33,445 bases of DNA, from NCBI GenBank assembly GCA_038225955.1, contig JBBRQV010000016.1, positions 1 to 33,445 on the forward strand. Direction: 5' to 3'. The notes below the pieces were generated by a model that made no database searches, was not told where the DNA came from, and worked only from the letters and a program-made list of their open reading frames with translations. A program made the translations under genes and the position numbers. This DNA is from JAFDZO01 sp038225955 (GTDB taxonomy: Bacteria; Bacteroidota; Ignavibacteria; Tepidaquicellales; Tepidaquicellaceae). Of this stretch, positions 24,802 to 33,300 are shown piece by piece (position 1 is the first letter of the stretch; each line of letters starts with the position of its first letter).

Positions 24802-25255
24802 TGGAATAACTCTAAAAATTTTGTAATCTTTAATTTAATAATAATGGGTTTGAAAGTCAATGAACAAGGAAGGGTGGGTTTGTACTCTTGAAAGTAAATA
24901 GTGTCCTAATGTACATTTGACTCTCGTTGCGAAACCCCTGTTTCGCAGCGTTTAATGCCCAATCAGTGGTTTGGGTATTTAGCATATGGTTGGAAACTAG
25001 GACACTACCCAAAAGTAAATCTTTTCAAAACATAATTTATTATTTATTCGGAACAATAATGTTAAAAATTGGGTTAGACTTGATTACAGCAGCTGTTTAA
25101 TCTATTTTAGCTTGTTTTTCCGTATACTTAGTTCCCCTAAATGTATCACTTCCCCCTGTTTTAGCGATATAAGCATGAGATAATTACGTAATTTATTTTT
25201 ATTGCTACAATATTTTCACTAAAATTCACACTTTTATTACATTTATAAACCCCAA
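24802..25255. other. spacer between rplM and PAS-receiver gene
   Basis: The largest intergenic region away from the left edge. It contains an inverted-repeat element (24891-25020) with two internal hairpins. The remaining 235 bases before 25256 are AT-rich and carry no visible gene or known RNA. Divergent promoters for rplM and the PAS-receiver gene must lie here. Confidence 0.6.
24891..25020. mobile_element. MITE-like inverted-repeat element
   Basis: TAGTGTCCTA (24899-24908) and TAGGACACTA (24998-25007) are perfect 10-bp inverted repeats 109 bases apart end to end. Between them lie two more hairpins: TGCGAAAC/GTTTCGCA (8 bp, loop CCCT, about 24928-24947) and AATGCCCAA/TTGGGTATT (9 bp with one G-T, about 24954-24979). 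AAAGTAAAT occurs on both outer sides (24891-24899 and 25012-25020), resembling a 9-bp target duplication, though the right copy is five bases beyond the inverted repeat. No transposase is encoded. A non-autonomous element or a structured RNA are both possible. Confidence 0.45.
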
Positions 25256-26869
25256 ATGAATAAACTTCTAAAACGTCAAATCCGGAAAACAATCGGCGAT
25301 AACGATAAACTTTCGGAAGACTGGGCTACTCTCCTGAACCTCATTAGTGATACCTACGATGAATGTGATAATGACCGAAAATTAATTGAGCATACACTTG
25401 AAATAACCTCTGAAGAGATGATTCTACTAAATAATAAGCTTAGACAAGAATCTAAAAAAGCTCTTGACCTTGCCGATGAACGTTTAAAGCACGCAACGCG
25501 TTCATCAAACGTTGGCATTTGGGAGCATGACCTTATAACAAATGAAGTGATCTGGAATGAAACCACGTACAGCCTTTATGGTTTGAAATCTTGCGCTGAA
25601 TTAAACGGAGCAGAGGCATGGCAAAAATATGTGCACCCTGAAGACCAGATTATTGCAAATGATAAAATGGAGCAGGCTATAAATAACGGAAAAGAGTTTG
25701 ATATGGAGTACCGCGTAGTATGGCCGGATGAATCTGTTCGTCATCTGAGAGTAAAAGGCATGACAGAAACTGACCTAACAGGAAAAGTCATTAAAATTGT
25801 AGGAACAAAGTGGGATATTACCGAAAAGAAAATAGCACAGGATAATATTAAAAGAGAAAAAGACCTTGCCGACTCAGTTATAAACAGTCTGCCGGGAATA
25901 TTTTTTCTTTTTACGCTTGACGGAAAACTTTTGCGCTGGAATAAAAACCTGGTTGAATTAACAGGATATACAAGCGAAGAAATTGCGAATATGCATCCTT
26001 TAGATTTTTTTGACGAAAATGAAAAGGAACATATTAAAAATGAAATCGGAATTGTACTTACAAATGGGCGCAGCGATACTGAAGCCCATCTGCTTACAAA
26101 AAATAAGGAAAAACTTCCTTATTTTTTTAACTCGATAAAAATAAGTTATGAAGGACAGGACTGTATAATTGGAACAACAATGGATATTGCGAAGAGAATC
26201 AAAGTTGAAACTAACCTTAAAGTAAAAAATAAAGATTTAGAAGAATTTGCTTACATTGTTTCGCATAATCTCCGCGCGCCGATAGCAAAAATACAGGGCT
26301 TAGCAACTCTGATTAATCCGCAGGAATCCGCCAGCAAAGAGAATTTAAACTTACTGAATTATATTAAAGATGAAGTAGTAAATCTTGATGTGATAATTAA
26401 AGAGATGAATTCAATTATCAGAGAAAAAGACTACATAAACTTTAACGTTTCGGTAATGAGGAGTGAAAAATCATCACTGAAAGTTAAAAATATTTATCTG
26501 ATAGATGACGATGCAATAGTAAATATTATTTCTAAAAAAACATTCGAGAAATCCGGCATTGACGCAAAATTAAATGTGCATCAGAATGCAATTAAGGCTT
26601 TGGAAGAACTGAAAATTCTATCGGAAATTGACATGAATAATTTTCCAGAGATGATTTTTTTGGATATTAATATGCCTGAGATGAACGGCTGGGAATTTCT
26701 TGACGGTTTTGAAAACTTTACTGCAGAAGTAAAAAAGAATTGCAGCGTTTATATGCTAACCTCTTCCATAGACCCGAGTGACATAAAAAGATCCTATACA
26801 TATAAAACGGTTAAAGATTTTATTTCAAAGCCCTTAACAAAAGATAAACTAAAAAAACTATTTACGTAA
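25256..26869 (+). CDS. PAS-PAS-DHp-receiver signalling protein lacking a kinase ATPase domain
   Basis: A 537-residue cytoplasmic signalling protein; no membrane segment or signal is seen. The N-terminal helical region (1-75) leads to a first PAS domain (about 78-195, with GIWEHDLITNEVIWNE and the PAC ending GTKWDITEKK). A second PAS follows (about 205-320, DGKLLRWNKNLVELTGYTSEE). Next is a histidine-kinase dimerisation helix with EFAYIVSHNLRAPIAKIQGL, phospho-acceptor H337. Only about 80 residues later a receiver domain begins (DDD 417-419), with phospho-acceptor D470 in IFLDINMPEMNGWEFL and Lys525 in ISKPL. There is no N, G1, F or G2 box, so the HATPase_c domain is absent. It likely relays phosphate, or is driven by another kinase. 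Confidence 0.88.
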   Translation: MNKLLKRQIRKTIGDNDKLSEDWATLLNLISDTYDECDNDRKLIEHTLEITSEEMILLNNKLRQESKKALDLADERLKHATRSSNVGIWEHDLITNEVIWNETTYSLYGLKSCAELNGAEAWQKYVHPEDQIIANDKMEQAINNGKEFDMEYRVVWPDESVRHLRVKGMTETDLTGKVIKIVGTKWDITEKKIAQDNIKREKDLADSVINSLPGIFFLFTLDGKLLRWNKNLVELTGYTSEEIANMHPLDFFDENEKEHIKNEIGIVLTNGRSDTEAHLLTKNKEKLPYFFNSIKISYEGQDCIIGTTMDIAKRIKVETNLKVKNKDLEEFAYIVSHNLRAPIAKIQGLATLINPQESASKENLNLLNYIKDEVVNLDVIIKEMNSIIREKDYINFNVSVMRSEKSSLKVKNIYLIDDDAIVNIISKKTFEKSGIDAKLNVHQNAIKALEELKILSEIDMNNFPEMIFLDINMPEMNGWEFLDGFENFTAEVKKNCSVYMLTSSIDPSDIKRSYTYKTVKDFISKPLTKDKLKKLFT

Positions 26870-26870
26870 T

Positions 26871-27230
26871 CTATTTTATCTTCTTAAACGTTTTCGCAAA
26901 CTCCTCTTTCCTGAATGGGCAATCATCTCTTTCCAAGTCAAAATTCAATGCAATTTGATTCAAAGTATATTGATATTTACCTTCTCCACCACAATTTTGA
27001 GGTATATTACCCGAGGCAAACTGAACGAAAATATCAGACCCATTAATAGAGTATGTTCCGGAAAATTCCGGGATGGAATCGTTATTTGTAGATACCTTAA
27101 TCACATCATTTGAAGGAAAAATTAATTGGATAGAGCCGTTAGTCCATGTTCCGTGTAGTTTTTTGTAATCAGAATCGGGAGAGCAGGAAGATAGAAGAAG
27201 TGCCAATATAAGAAATGAGAAGTACTTCAC
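26871..27230 (-). CDS. small lipoprotein of unknown function
   Basis: A 119-residue protein with a short hydrophobic signal and lipobox LLSSC, so Cys16 is the expected lipid site. The mature part has alternating strands (GTWTNGSIQLIF, FSGTYSINGSDIFVQF) reminiscent of the small lipocalin-like lipoproteins of Bacteroidota, and two further cysteines (NCGG, DDC) that could form a disulfide. The start is GTG at 27230, overlapping the mnmE stop (GTGA) with an AGGGAA ribosome site, so it is probably translated with mnmE. It ends one base from the convergent PAS-receiver gene. Confidence 0.75.
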   Translation of the reverse strand: MKYFSFLILALLLSSCSPDSDYKKLHGTWTNGSIQLIFPSNDVIKVSTNNDSIPEFSGTYSINGSDIFVQFASGNIPQNCGGEGKYQYTLNQIALNFDLERDDCPFRKEEFAKTFKKIK

Positions 27231-28606
27231 TTCCCTATACAGAAGTTTGCAAAAATATTATTAAGTATTTCATCATTTGTAATTTCTCCCGTTATCTCTC
27301 CGAGATATTTCATAGCGTTTCGGAAATCGACTGAAAGAAACTCGCCGCTCATTTTATCATCGATTGTACTCACTGCATTGTTCAGTGATGCCAATACATT
27401 TTCGAGGCAGACTTTGTGACGAAGATTTGTAAGCACAATATCTCCCGAGCCCGATGATATTCCTTTGCCGACAACTTTATCAGTCATCACCTTTTTGAAC
27501 TGTTCGATTAAATTATCATTCAACAAAGAAATTCCTAATTCCTTCTTATTCGCTTCTTCTGCTTTATCTATCTTTGTATAAACAAGTATTGATTTGTTTT
27601 TATCAATATGATTTTCATAATACTTCAGGCTCTCATTTATTTTTTCTTTAGAGTCTGACGCATCGATTAAGTACACGATTAAATCTGCCTCTGAAATTTT
27701 TTCATAGCTGCGTTTTATTCCTTCGCTTTCGATTTCATCTTCGGAGAATCTCAGTCCCGCCGTATCAATTAAATTAAACAGCACTCCGTTTATTATTAAG
27801 CTCTCTTGTATATAATCTCGTGTTGTTCCTTCGATACTACTTACAATTGCGCGGTTTGTTTTCAGAAGAAAATTGAATAAGGACGACTTCCCGCTATTCG
27901 GCTGGCCCGCAATTACAAGATTCACACCTTCCCGGATAACTTTGCCCGATATATACGACTCAATTATTCCTTCAATTTTTTTACTAAGCCCCTGAATGTT
28001 TTTCTTCAGTTCATCTTTTTTTACAAACTCCAAATCTTCCTCGGCAAAATCCAATTCAAGTTCAACAAGCGAAGTAAGATTTATCAAATCCTGCCGTGTC
28101 TTTTTTACGAACTCCGATAACGAGCCTTCAAGCTGCTTTATAGAAGACTCATGCGCGGAATCTGTTTTTGATTTTATTAAATCCGCAACTGCCTCTGCCT
28201 GCGATAAATCAATTTTACCATTGAGAAAAGCGCGTTTGGTAAACTCACCCGGCTCTGCGTGTCTTATACCCAATGAAAGAATTGTGTTCAAAACTTTCTG
28301 TGTTACAAACACTCCGCCGTGGGAGGAAATCTCAAGCACATCTTCACCGGTATATGAACTTGGATTTTTAAAAACCGAAACAACTGCTTCATCGATAATT
28401 TCATTATTGTTGAATACATACCCGAAATGAATCGTATGAGAATTTAACGAAGAAATATTGAAATTATTTTTGCCTGATTTATCTTTAAAGAATATTGAAG
28501 AGATTTTTTCAAAAGCTTTCTCTCCGGAAATTCTGATTACAGAAATCCCGCCTTCACCAATCGGAGTTGATATTGCTGCTATGGTATCGTAATTATTAAG
28601 ATGCAT
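27227..28606 (-). CDS. mnmE: tRNA modification GTPase MnmE
   Basis: With MnmG, this GTPase builds the 5-carboxymethylaminomethyl group on the wobble uridine of several tRNAs. The 459-residue protein has the N-terminal folate-binding domain (DTIAAISTPIGEGGISVIRISG, split here as DTIAAISTPIGEGGI; later HGGVFVTQKVL). A helical domain contains GEFTKRAFLNGKIDLSQAEA (20 residues). The inserted G domain has Walker A GQPNSGKSS, switch IEGTTRDY, DTAGLR and TKID. The essential C-terminal CIGK (456-459) is intact. mnmG is not in the window. It lies 33 bases after the permease gene and overlaps the lipoprotein start. Confidence 0.97.
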   Translation of the reverse strand: MHLNNYDTIAAISTPIGEGGISVIRISGEKAFEKISSIFFKDKSGKNNFNISSLNSHTIHFGYVFNNNEIIDEAVVSVFKNPSSYTGEDVLEISSHGGVFVTQKVLNTILSLGIRHAEPGEFTKRAFLNGKIDLSQAEAVADLIKSKTDSAHESSIKQLEGSLSEFVKKTRQDLINLTSLVELELDFAEEDLEFVKKDELKKNIQGLSKKIEGIIESYISGKVIREGVNLVIAGQPNSGKSSLFNFLLKTNRAIVSSIEGTTRDYIQESLIINGVLFNLIDTAGLRFSEDEIESEGIKRSYEKISEADLIVYLIDASDSKEKINESLKYYENHIDKNKSILVYTKIDKAEEANKKELGISLLNDNLIEQFKKVMTDKVVGKGISSGSGDIVLTNLRHKVCLENVLASLNNAVSTIDDKMSGEFLSVDFRNAMKYLGEITGEITNDEILNNIFANFCIGK

Positions 28607-28639
28607 TTTGTTGTTAAACTAAAAGTAAAAATAAAAATT

Positions 28640-29635
28640 CTAAACAGTTTTATTTCTCATTATCAGCCAGATGAAAATCGGCGCGCCGAGAAATGATGTT
28701 ACAATTCCTACTGGCAACTCTGCGGGAGCAATTATTACTCTCGCAATTACATCTGATACAGATAAAAAAATTATTCCGAGGAAGACCGATGCGGGTATTG
28801 AATACCTGTAATCATTCCCTATCAAAAGCTTTGCAATGTTCGGAATAATTAATCCCACAAAAGAAATTATCCCTGCAATTGATACTGCGCATGCAGCAAG
28901 TAATGCCGAAAGCAAAATCGAAACAACCTGAATTTTCTTTAAATTTAATCCGAGTGAAATTGCAAGTTCATCGCCGAGATTTAAAACATTCAATTCTTTT
29001 GAATAAAAAAACGCTAAGACAATCCCAACGAAAACAGGGATAGAAGTCATGGTAAATTCATTCCAACCTCTCCCTGCAAGTCCGCCGTTAAGCCAAAACA
29101 AAATCTGGTTTACACTCTGTCCTGCCAAAATCAGCAGTAAACCGTTCACCGATGCAAGCAGCGCGCTGATAGCTATTCCTATTAAGATGATTTTATTTGT
29201 AGAGATAAAATTGCTATATTTATTAGTAGATATTCTGGCAGATACATAAATGATAAGAGTAGAAATAATTGCGAACATGAATGAAACGGGTGTTATAAAG
29301 TAGAACGGAACGGCAACGGGCAGAGTGAACATTATTATAGCTCCGAGTCCGGCTCCTGCGGAAATTCCAAGTAATCCTGGCTCTGCAAGATTATTTCTAA
29401 GCAGACTTTGTAAAATCATCCCGGAGCATGAAAGCGCCGAACCGACTATAATTGTATTCAACAAACGCGGAATCCGAATATCAAACAGAACTTTTCTTAT
29501 TGCATCATCGTTAATAGAATTAAAGTTAAAAATCTGAGTTAAAGGAATTTTCACTGCGCCTAAGGTCAATGAAACAAGGCACACTATAATTGTAAGTGAA
29601 AACAATAATAATATTAGTAAAAGTTTTTTGTTCAA
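28640..29635 (-). CDS. FecCD-type ABC transporter permease
   Basis: The membrane subunit of an importer for iron-siderophore, haem or vitamin B12. The 331-residue protein is strongly hydrophobic with about nine or ten membrane segments. Family blocks are RIPRLLNTIIVGSALSCSGM (20 residues), LRNNLAEPGLLGISAGAGLG, FWLNGGLAGRGW, the coupling-helix region ISFVGLIIPNIAKLLIGND, and PAELPVGIVTSFLGAPIFIWL at the C-terminus. The substrate-binding protein and ATPase are not adjacent downstream, and the upstream neighbour on this strand is absent, so it stands as an orphan here. The start is TTG at 29635, with no in-frame ATG near. Confidence 0.92.
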   Translation of the reverse strand: MNKKLLLILLLFSLTIIVCLVSLTLGAVKIPLTQIFNFNSINDDAIRKVLFDIRIPRLLNTIIVGSALSCSGMILQSLLRNNLAEPGLLGISAGAGLGAIIMFTLPVAVPFYFITPVSFMFAIISTLIIYVSARISTNKYSNFISTNKIILIGIAISALLASVNGLLLILAGQSVNQILFWLNGGLAGRGWNEFTMTSIPVFVGIVLAFFYSKELNVLNLGDELAISLGLNLKKIQVVSILLSALLAACAVSIAGIISFVGLIIPNIAKLLIGNDYRYSIPASVFLGIIFLSVSDVIARVIIAPAELPVGIVTSFLGAPIFIWLIMRNKTV

Positions 29636-29722
29636 AAGTTTAAATATTTCCGTATAAGAGATTAGTTAAGAATTGCTTTATTTCATATATATTCAATATA
29701 TAAAATTCTATTTTAGGTCTTA

Positions 29723-30928
29723 ATGAATAAATTCGGCTCGTTAAACATAAAAATTGCTCTTATATTAAGCGGCGTTTTGATTGTAGTATTGGTTTTATAC
29801 TTTACTCAGGTCATCGTTCATCGCATTGAAGAGAGAGAAAGAGAAATTGCAAGACTCTACGGCAGAGCATTGGAGTACATAGCCAACGATGAAAACTCAG
29901 GTGAGTATAATTTTATCTTCAATGAAATTATACAGCAGATTGACTTTCCTATTATCGCAACAAACAGCGATAAGAATCGCATAGAGTTTTTTAAGAACGT
30001 AACGATTGATACATCAAAAGTTTTCACAAAAAAAGATACGCTATATTTGTTAAAACTTGCCGGAGAGATGGCTGATCTAAATCCTCCGATAAAAGTTACT
30101 TATAAAAATACTGTAGTGCTGAACTATGTACACTATGGGCAATCGCAGCTTGTTAACGATTTAAAAAATCTCCCTTACTTTGAGTTTGCTATCGGAGGTG
30201 TTTTTCTTTTGCTTGGATACATAGGATTTTCTTACATCAAGAAACACGAGCAGAGTAATATATGGGTTGGACTCTCACGCGAGACTGCTCATCAGCTTGG
30301 CACACCACTCACTTCTTTAATGGGATGGCATGAAATGCTGAAAATTACAGAACCGCAGACACCGGAGCTAGAAGAAGTTACGAACGAAATCGGAAACGAT
30401 TTAGAAAAGCTGGATAAAATTGCAGGTAGATTTTCTAAGATAGGTTCAAAGCCACTATTAACAGAAGAAAATGTTTACGACTTAATAAAAAAAGTTGCAG
30501 ATTATTTTGAGAAAAGAATTCCTACTCTAGTTTCTGCCGATGGTATTGCAACAAAAAAAGTTGTAGTTGAAATAAATGGTTCGAAAGAAGCTAAAGGGAA
30601 AATAAATAAAGACCTCTTTGAGTGGGTTATAGAAAATTTATTAAAGAATTCTCTTGATGCAATAGATAAGCCTAGCGGAAAAATTATTTTCAATCTCTCC
30701 GAGAAGTTAAAAGAGACTTGCATCGATGTTACCGATACAGGAAAAGGCATAGACTCAAAATTTAAGAAAGATGTTTTCAGACCAGGATACTCTACTAAAA
30801 CGAGAGGTTGGGGACTTGGGCTAAGCCTTGCAAAAAGAATTATAGAAAATTACCACGATGGCAAACTAACTCTTAATGATAGCGCCCCAGGAAAAGGAAC
30901 AACTTTCAGAATTAAATTACCCAGATAG
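29723..30928 (+). CDS. membrane sensor histidine kinase
   Basis: A 401-residue two-component kinase with two membrane helices (about 9-30 and 153-172) flanking a 120-residue periplasmic sensor region. The DHp segment GLSRETAHQLGTPLTSLMGW carries phospho-acceptor H190. The ATPase domain is complete: N-box ENLLKNSLDAID (N305-N309), G1 DTGKGI (338-343), F-box FRPGYSTKTRGWGLGLSLAKR. The HQLGTPL form of the H-box is common in Bacteroidota kinases. No response regulator gene is adjacent, so the partner is unknown; the kinase-less PAS-receiver protein 2.9 kb away is one candidate, but there is no direct evidence. Confidence 0.93.
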   Translation: MNKFGSLNIKIALILSGVLIVVLVLYFTQVIVHRIEEREREIARLYGRALEYIANDENSGEYNFIFNEIIQQIDFPIIATNSDKNRIEFFKNVTIDTSKVFTKKDTLYLLKLAGEMADLNPPIKVTYKNTVVLNYVHYGQSQLVNDLKNLPYFEFAIGGVFLLLGYIGFSYIKKHEQSNIWVGLSRETAHQLGTPLTSLMGWHEMLKITEPQTPELEEVTNEIGNDLEKLDKIAGRFSKIGSKPLLTEENVYDLIKKVADYFEKRIPTLVSADGIATKKVVVEINGSKEAKGKINKDLFEWVIENLLKNSLDAIDKPSGKIIFNLSEKLKETCIDVTDTGKGIDSKFKKDVFRPGYSTKTRGWGLGLSLAKRIIENYHDGKLTLNDSAPGKGTTFRIKLPR

Positions 30929-30964
30929 GTTATTTGGAAAATTACATAGATAGACAATAGATAT

Positions 30965-33268
30965 TTGGAAAAAAGTTTTATAAATAGTTTTAAGGAATAC
31001 TTCTACAAATTTATTTCAAGCAGTACGCTTTTAATAGTATCGCTTCTTGTAATAAAAATTTTATTCCAGGTTGTAATATTATACTCAGGCTACAGGTGGC
31101 TCTCTGCCGATGATTATTGCCGCACAATAAAATCCTTCGAGTGGCTTCAGCACCCCGAGATTAGTTCAGGCGTGTGGCTTACTCCGCATTTCTGGCTCAC
31201 AGGATTTTTTATGTTATTCATAAAAGATTTATTCTGGGCTTCGCTTACAGTTAATTTTATTTTTTCATTCTTCACGCTTATATTTTTTTATAAGTCGATT
31301 GAATTATCTTTTAATAAATTCATTGCATACTTCTCTACTCTTATTTTTTGTTTCTTTCCGTTCCAGGTCTGGCTGAGCATTTCAGGTCTGCCAGAATCCG
31401 TTTTCTTCTTCTTTGTCATGGGGGGAATTTATTATTTTCTCAAATGGAAAAAATCGGGCGGCACAACATCTTATCTTGTTATCGCAGCTATTAGCTTTGC
31501 ATTATCAAATTGCTTCAGATACGAAGGATGGTTATTCTCCGTTACGTTTGTGATTTTAGTCGCATTAGATTTTTTCAAAGATAAAAAAATATCAAAAGAG
31601 TTAATAAAAAATGTTTTAATTGCTTCTATCTCGGGACTTACAATTATCTGGTGGTTAACACTAAACTACATAGACCACAAAGATGTGATGTTCTTCGCAA
31701 AGGAAACCACCAAAATTTTCGAGCAGTTCGACCACTCAAGTTTCTTTCAGAGATTAGTGCAATACCCAACGTTTATTTTATACATCGCGCCGTTTACAAC
31801 TTTATTTGCATTTAAAAAAATATACGATGCATTCCGCCAGAAGAATCATGTTACCATAAAATATTTTGCTATATTTAATCTCATTCAGCTTCTCCTATTA
31901 ATTATACAGGGAATGGCAGGCACTGGCGGCACCAATATGATTTCGCGTTACATCGTTATGAATGCCCTGCTCTTCGTTCCGTTTGCAATTCAGCAATGCT
32001 ATGAGTTAAAGAAATTCATATCAATTCCTATCCTTGCAGGATTTGTTATCATTAATATTATATGGAGCTTTTATTATCCCATCCCCTTCAGAGAAGATAC
32101 TTTTGAAGTCGGGAAATTATTGAAGAACCAATTAGAGCGGAACTACATAAAACCCGAAGGAAAAATTTATTTTGAAGAGGTTGACGGCTACTTTGATATA
32201 TGGGCAATTAAAACTTTATCAAACTCACCAAACAAATTTCAGCTTGGAAATCTTGATACTCTGATTGCGCAAAACAAAAAAATGCTTTTGCAAAAAAATT
32301 CAGAGCTGAAAGCAAAATCGAAATTAAAAAAACCTGATGCTGATATTAACATTCTTGATGTAAAAACTTTTTTAGATGACAGTAAAATTCAGATTGCTAT
32401 AGTAAGAAGCGAAAGCTTTAACGATAAATTAAAAAAGCTTAGCCTGAAGAATGAAGAAATCGGCGATTATAAAATTTATTATATCACTGACCGCTCAAGC
32501 TATCTAAATGATTCCACCTTCTCTATCTTTAAAAAGAAAATTATCACTTTAAAAGATAATCCCGACCAGGTTAATTACAATAAAACTCTTGCAATAAAGA
32601 AATTTGAAATTGATAATTCTAATTTCGGATTAAATCCTCAGACAATTACATTGGAGTGGGGCGCAACTGATAAAAATATTATTGATAGCTTAGACTATGA
32701 AAATTTTGATTTTGACAGGTATAAATCTGTTGTAAATATAAAACCTGCAGGTAAGGATTCCGTGGTTTTCTCTATAGAAAACAGAATTTTCTCGGATAGA
32801 AATATCGAAGACTTAATTGATTACAACAATGTAAGAAACATAGTTGTGCTAAAGCCTTTTGCGCAGCTCCAATACTCAACTATGTTTGGCAAGTTACCTT
32901 TTGAGAGCGGTGTATATAATCTTGAACTCAGACTTCGCGATACAAAAATGAATAAAGATATGATTCTGTATAAAGGGGATTCCCTCTATAAATATGAAAA
33001 GCAGAATATAAAAGATACCGCAAAAGTAAGAGGAGCAGACTCGCTGAAAAGCATTACGAAAAAGGTAATCATTCCTAAAGATAGTATTCCTATGGGATAC
33101 AATATGGGGACTGTGATTGCAATGTTCCCAAATACAGATTATAACAAACTCATTAAAAAATCTCCAACTGATATTTATCAGGTGCTGATGAAGAACGGAT
33201 TACAGGTTTTCCTTTCACAAAGATACCAGGGTGACCACTTCTTAAACGAGGTGTTTAAAAACTTTTAA
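30965..33268 (+). CDS. GT-C type membrane glycosyltransferase with large C-terminal domain
   Basis: A 767-residue protein. The first 370 residues contain about nine to eleven membrane helices, and the first loop carries SADDYCR (D49-D50), the acidic pair expected for lipid-linked-sugar transferases of the GT-C fold (PMT/ArnT-like). WLSISGLPESVFFF and NCFRYEGWLF resemble conserved loops in such proteins. The remaining 390 residues are soluble, beta-rich and lysine-rich, with no family I recognise; this is longer than in typical members. The start appears to be TTG at 30965, because in-frame stops lie just upstream and no ATG is near. It lies 36 bases after the histidine kinase gene. Confidence 0.75.
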   Translation: MEKSFINSFKEYFYKFISSSTLLIVSLLVIKILFQVVILYSGYRWLSADDYCRTIKSFEWLQHPEISSGVWLTPHFWLTGFFMLFIKDLFWASLTVNFIFSFFTLIFFYKSIELSFNKFIAYFSTLIFCFFPFQVWLSISGLPESVFFFFVMGGIYYFLKWKKSGGTTSYLVIAAISFALSNCFRYEGWLFSVTFVILVALDFFKDKKISKELIKNVLIASISGLTIIWWLTLNYIDHKDVMFFAKETTKIFEQFDHSSFFQRLVQYPTFILYIAPFTTLFAFKKIYDAFRQKNHVTIKYFAIFNLIQLLLLIIQGMAGTGGTNMISRYIVMNALLFVPFAIQQCYELKKFISIPILAGFVIINIIWSFYYPIPFREDTFEVGKLLKNQLERNYIKPEGKIYFEEVDGYFDIWAIKTLSNSPNKFQLGNLDTLIAQNKKMLLQKNSELKAKSKLKKPDADINILDVKTFLDDSKIQIAIVRSESFNDKLKKLSLKNEEIGDYKIYYITDRSSYLNDSTFSIFKKKIITLKDNPDQVNYNKTLAIKKFEIDNSNFGLNPQTITLEWGATDKNIIDSLDYENFDFDRYKSVVNIKPAGKDSVVFSIENRIFSDRNIEDLIDYNNVRNIVVLKPFAQLQYSTMFGKLPFESGVYNLELRLRDTKMNKDMILYKGDSLYKYEKQNIKDTAKVRGADSLKSITKKVIIPKDSIPMGYNMGTVIAMFPNTDYNKLIKKSPTDIYQVLMKNGLQVFLSQRYQGDHFLNEVFKNF

Positions 33269-33300
33269 TCGTTTAATTTTACCCTGTCACTTTCAATCTA

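Noticed and set aside
24955..25035. 26-codon open frame inside the inverted-repeat element
   Set aside because: It is too short, without a ribosome site or known match, and is made by the hairpin sequence.
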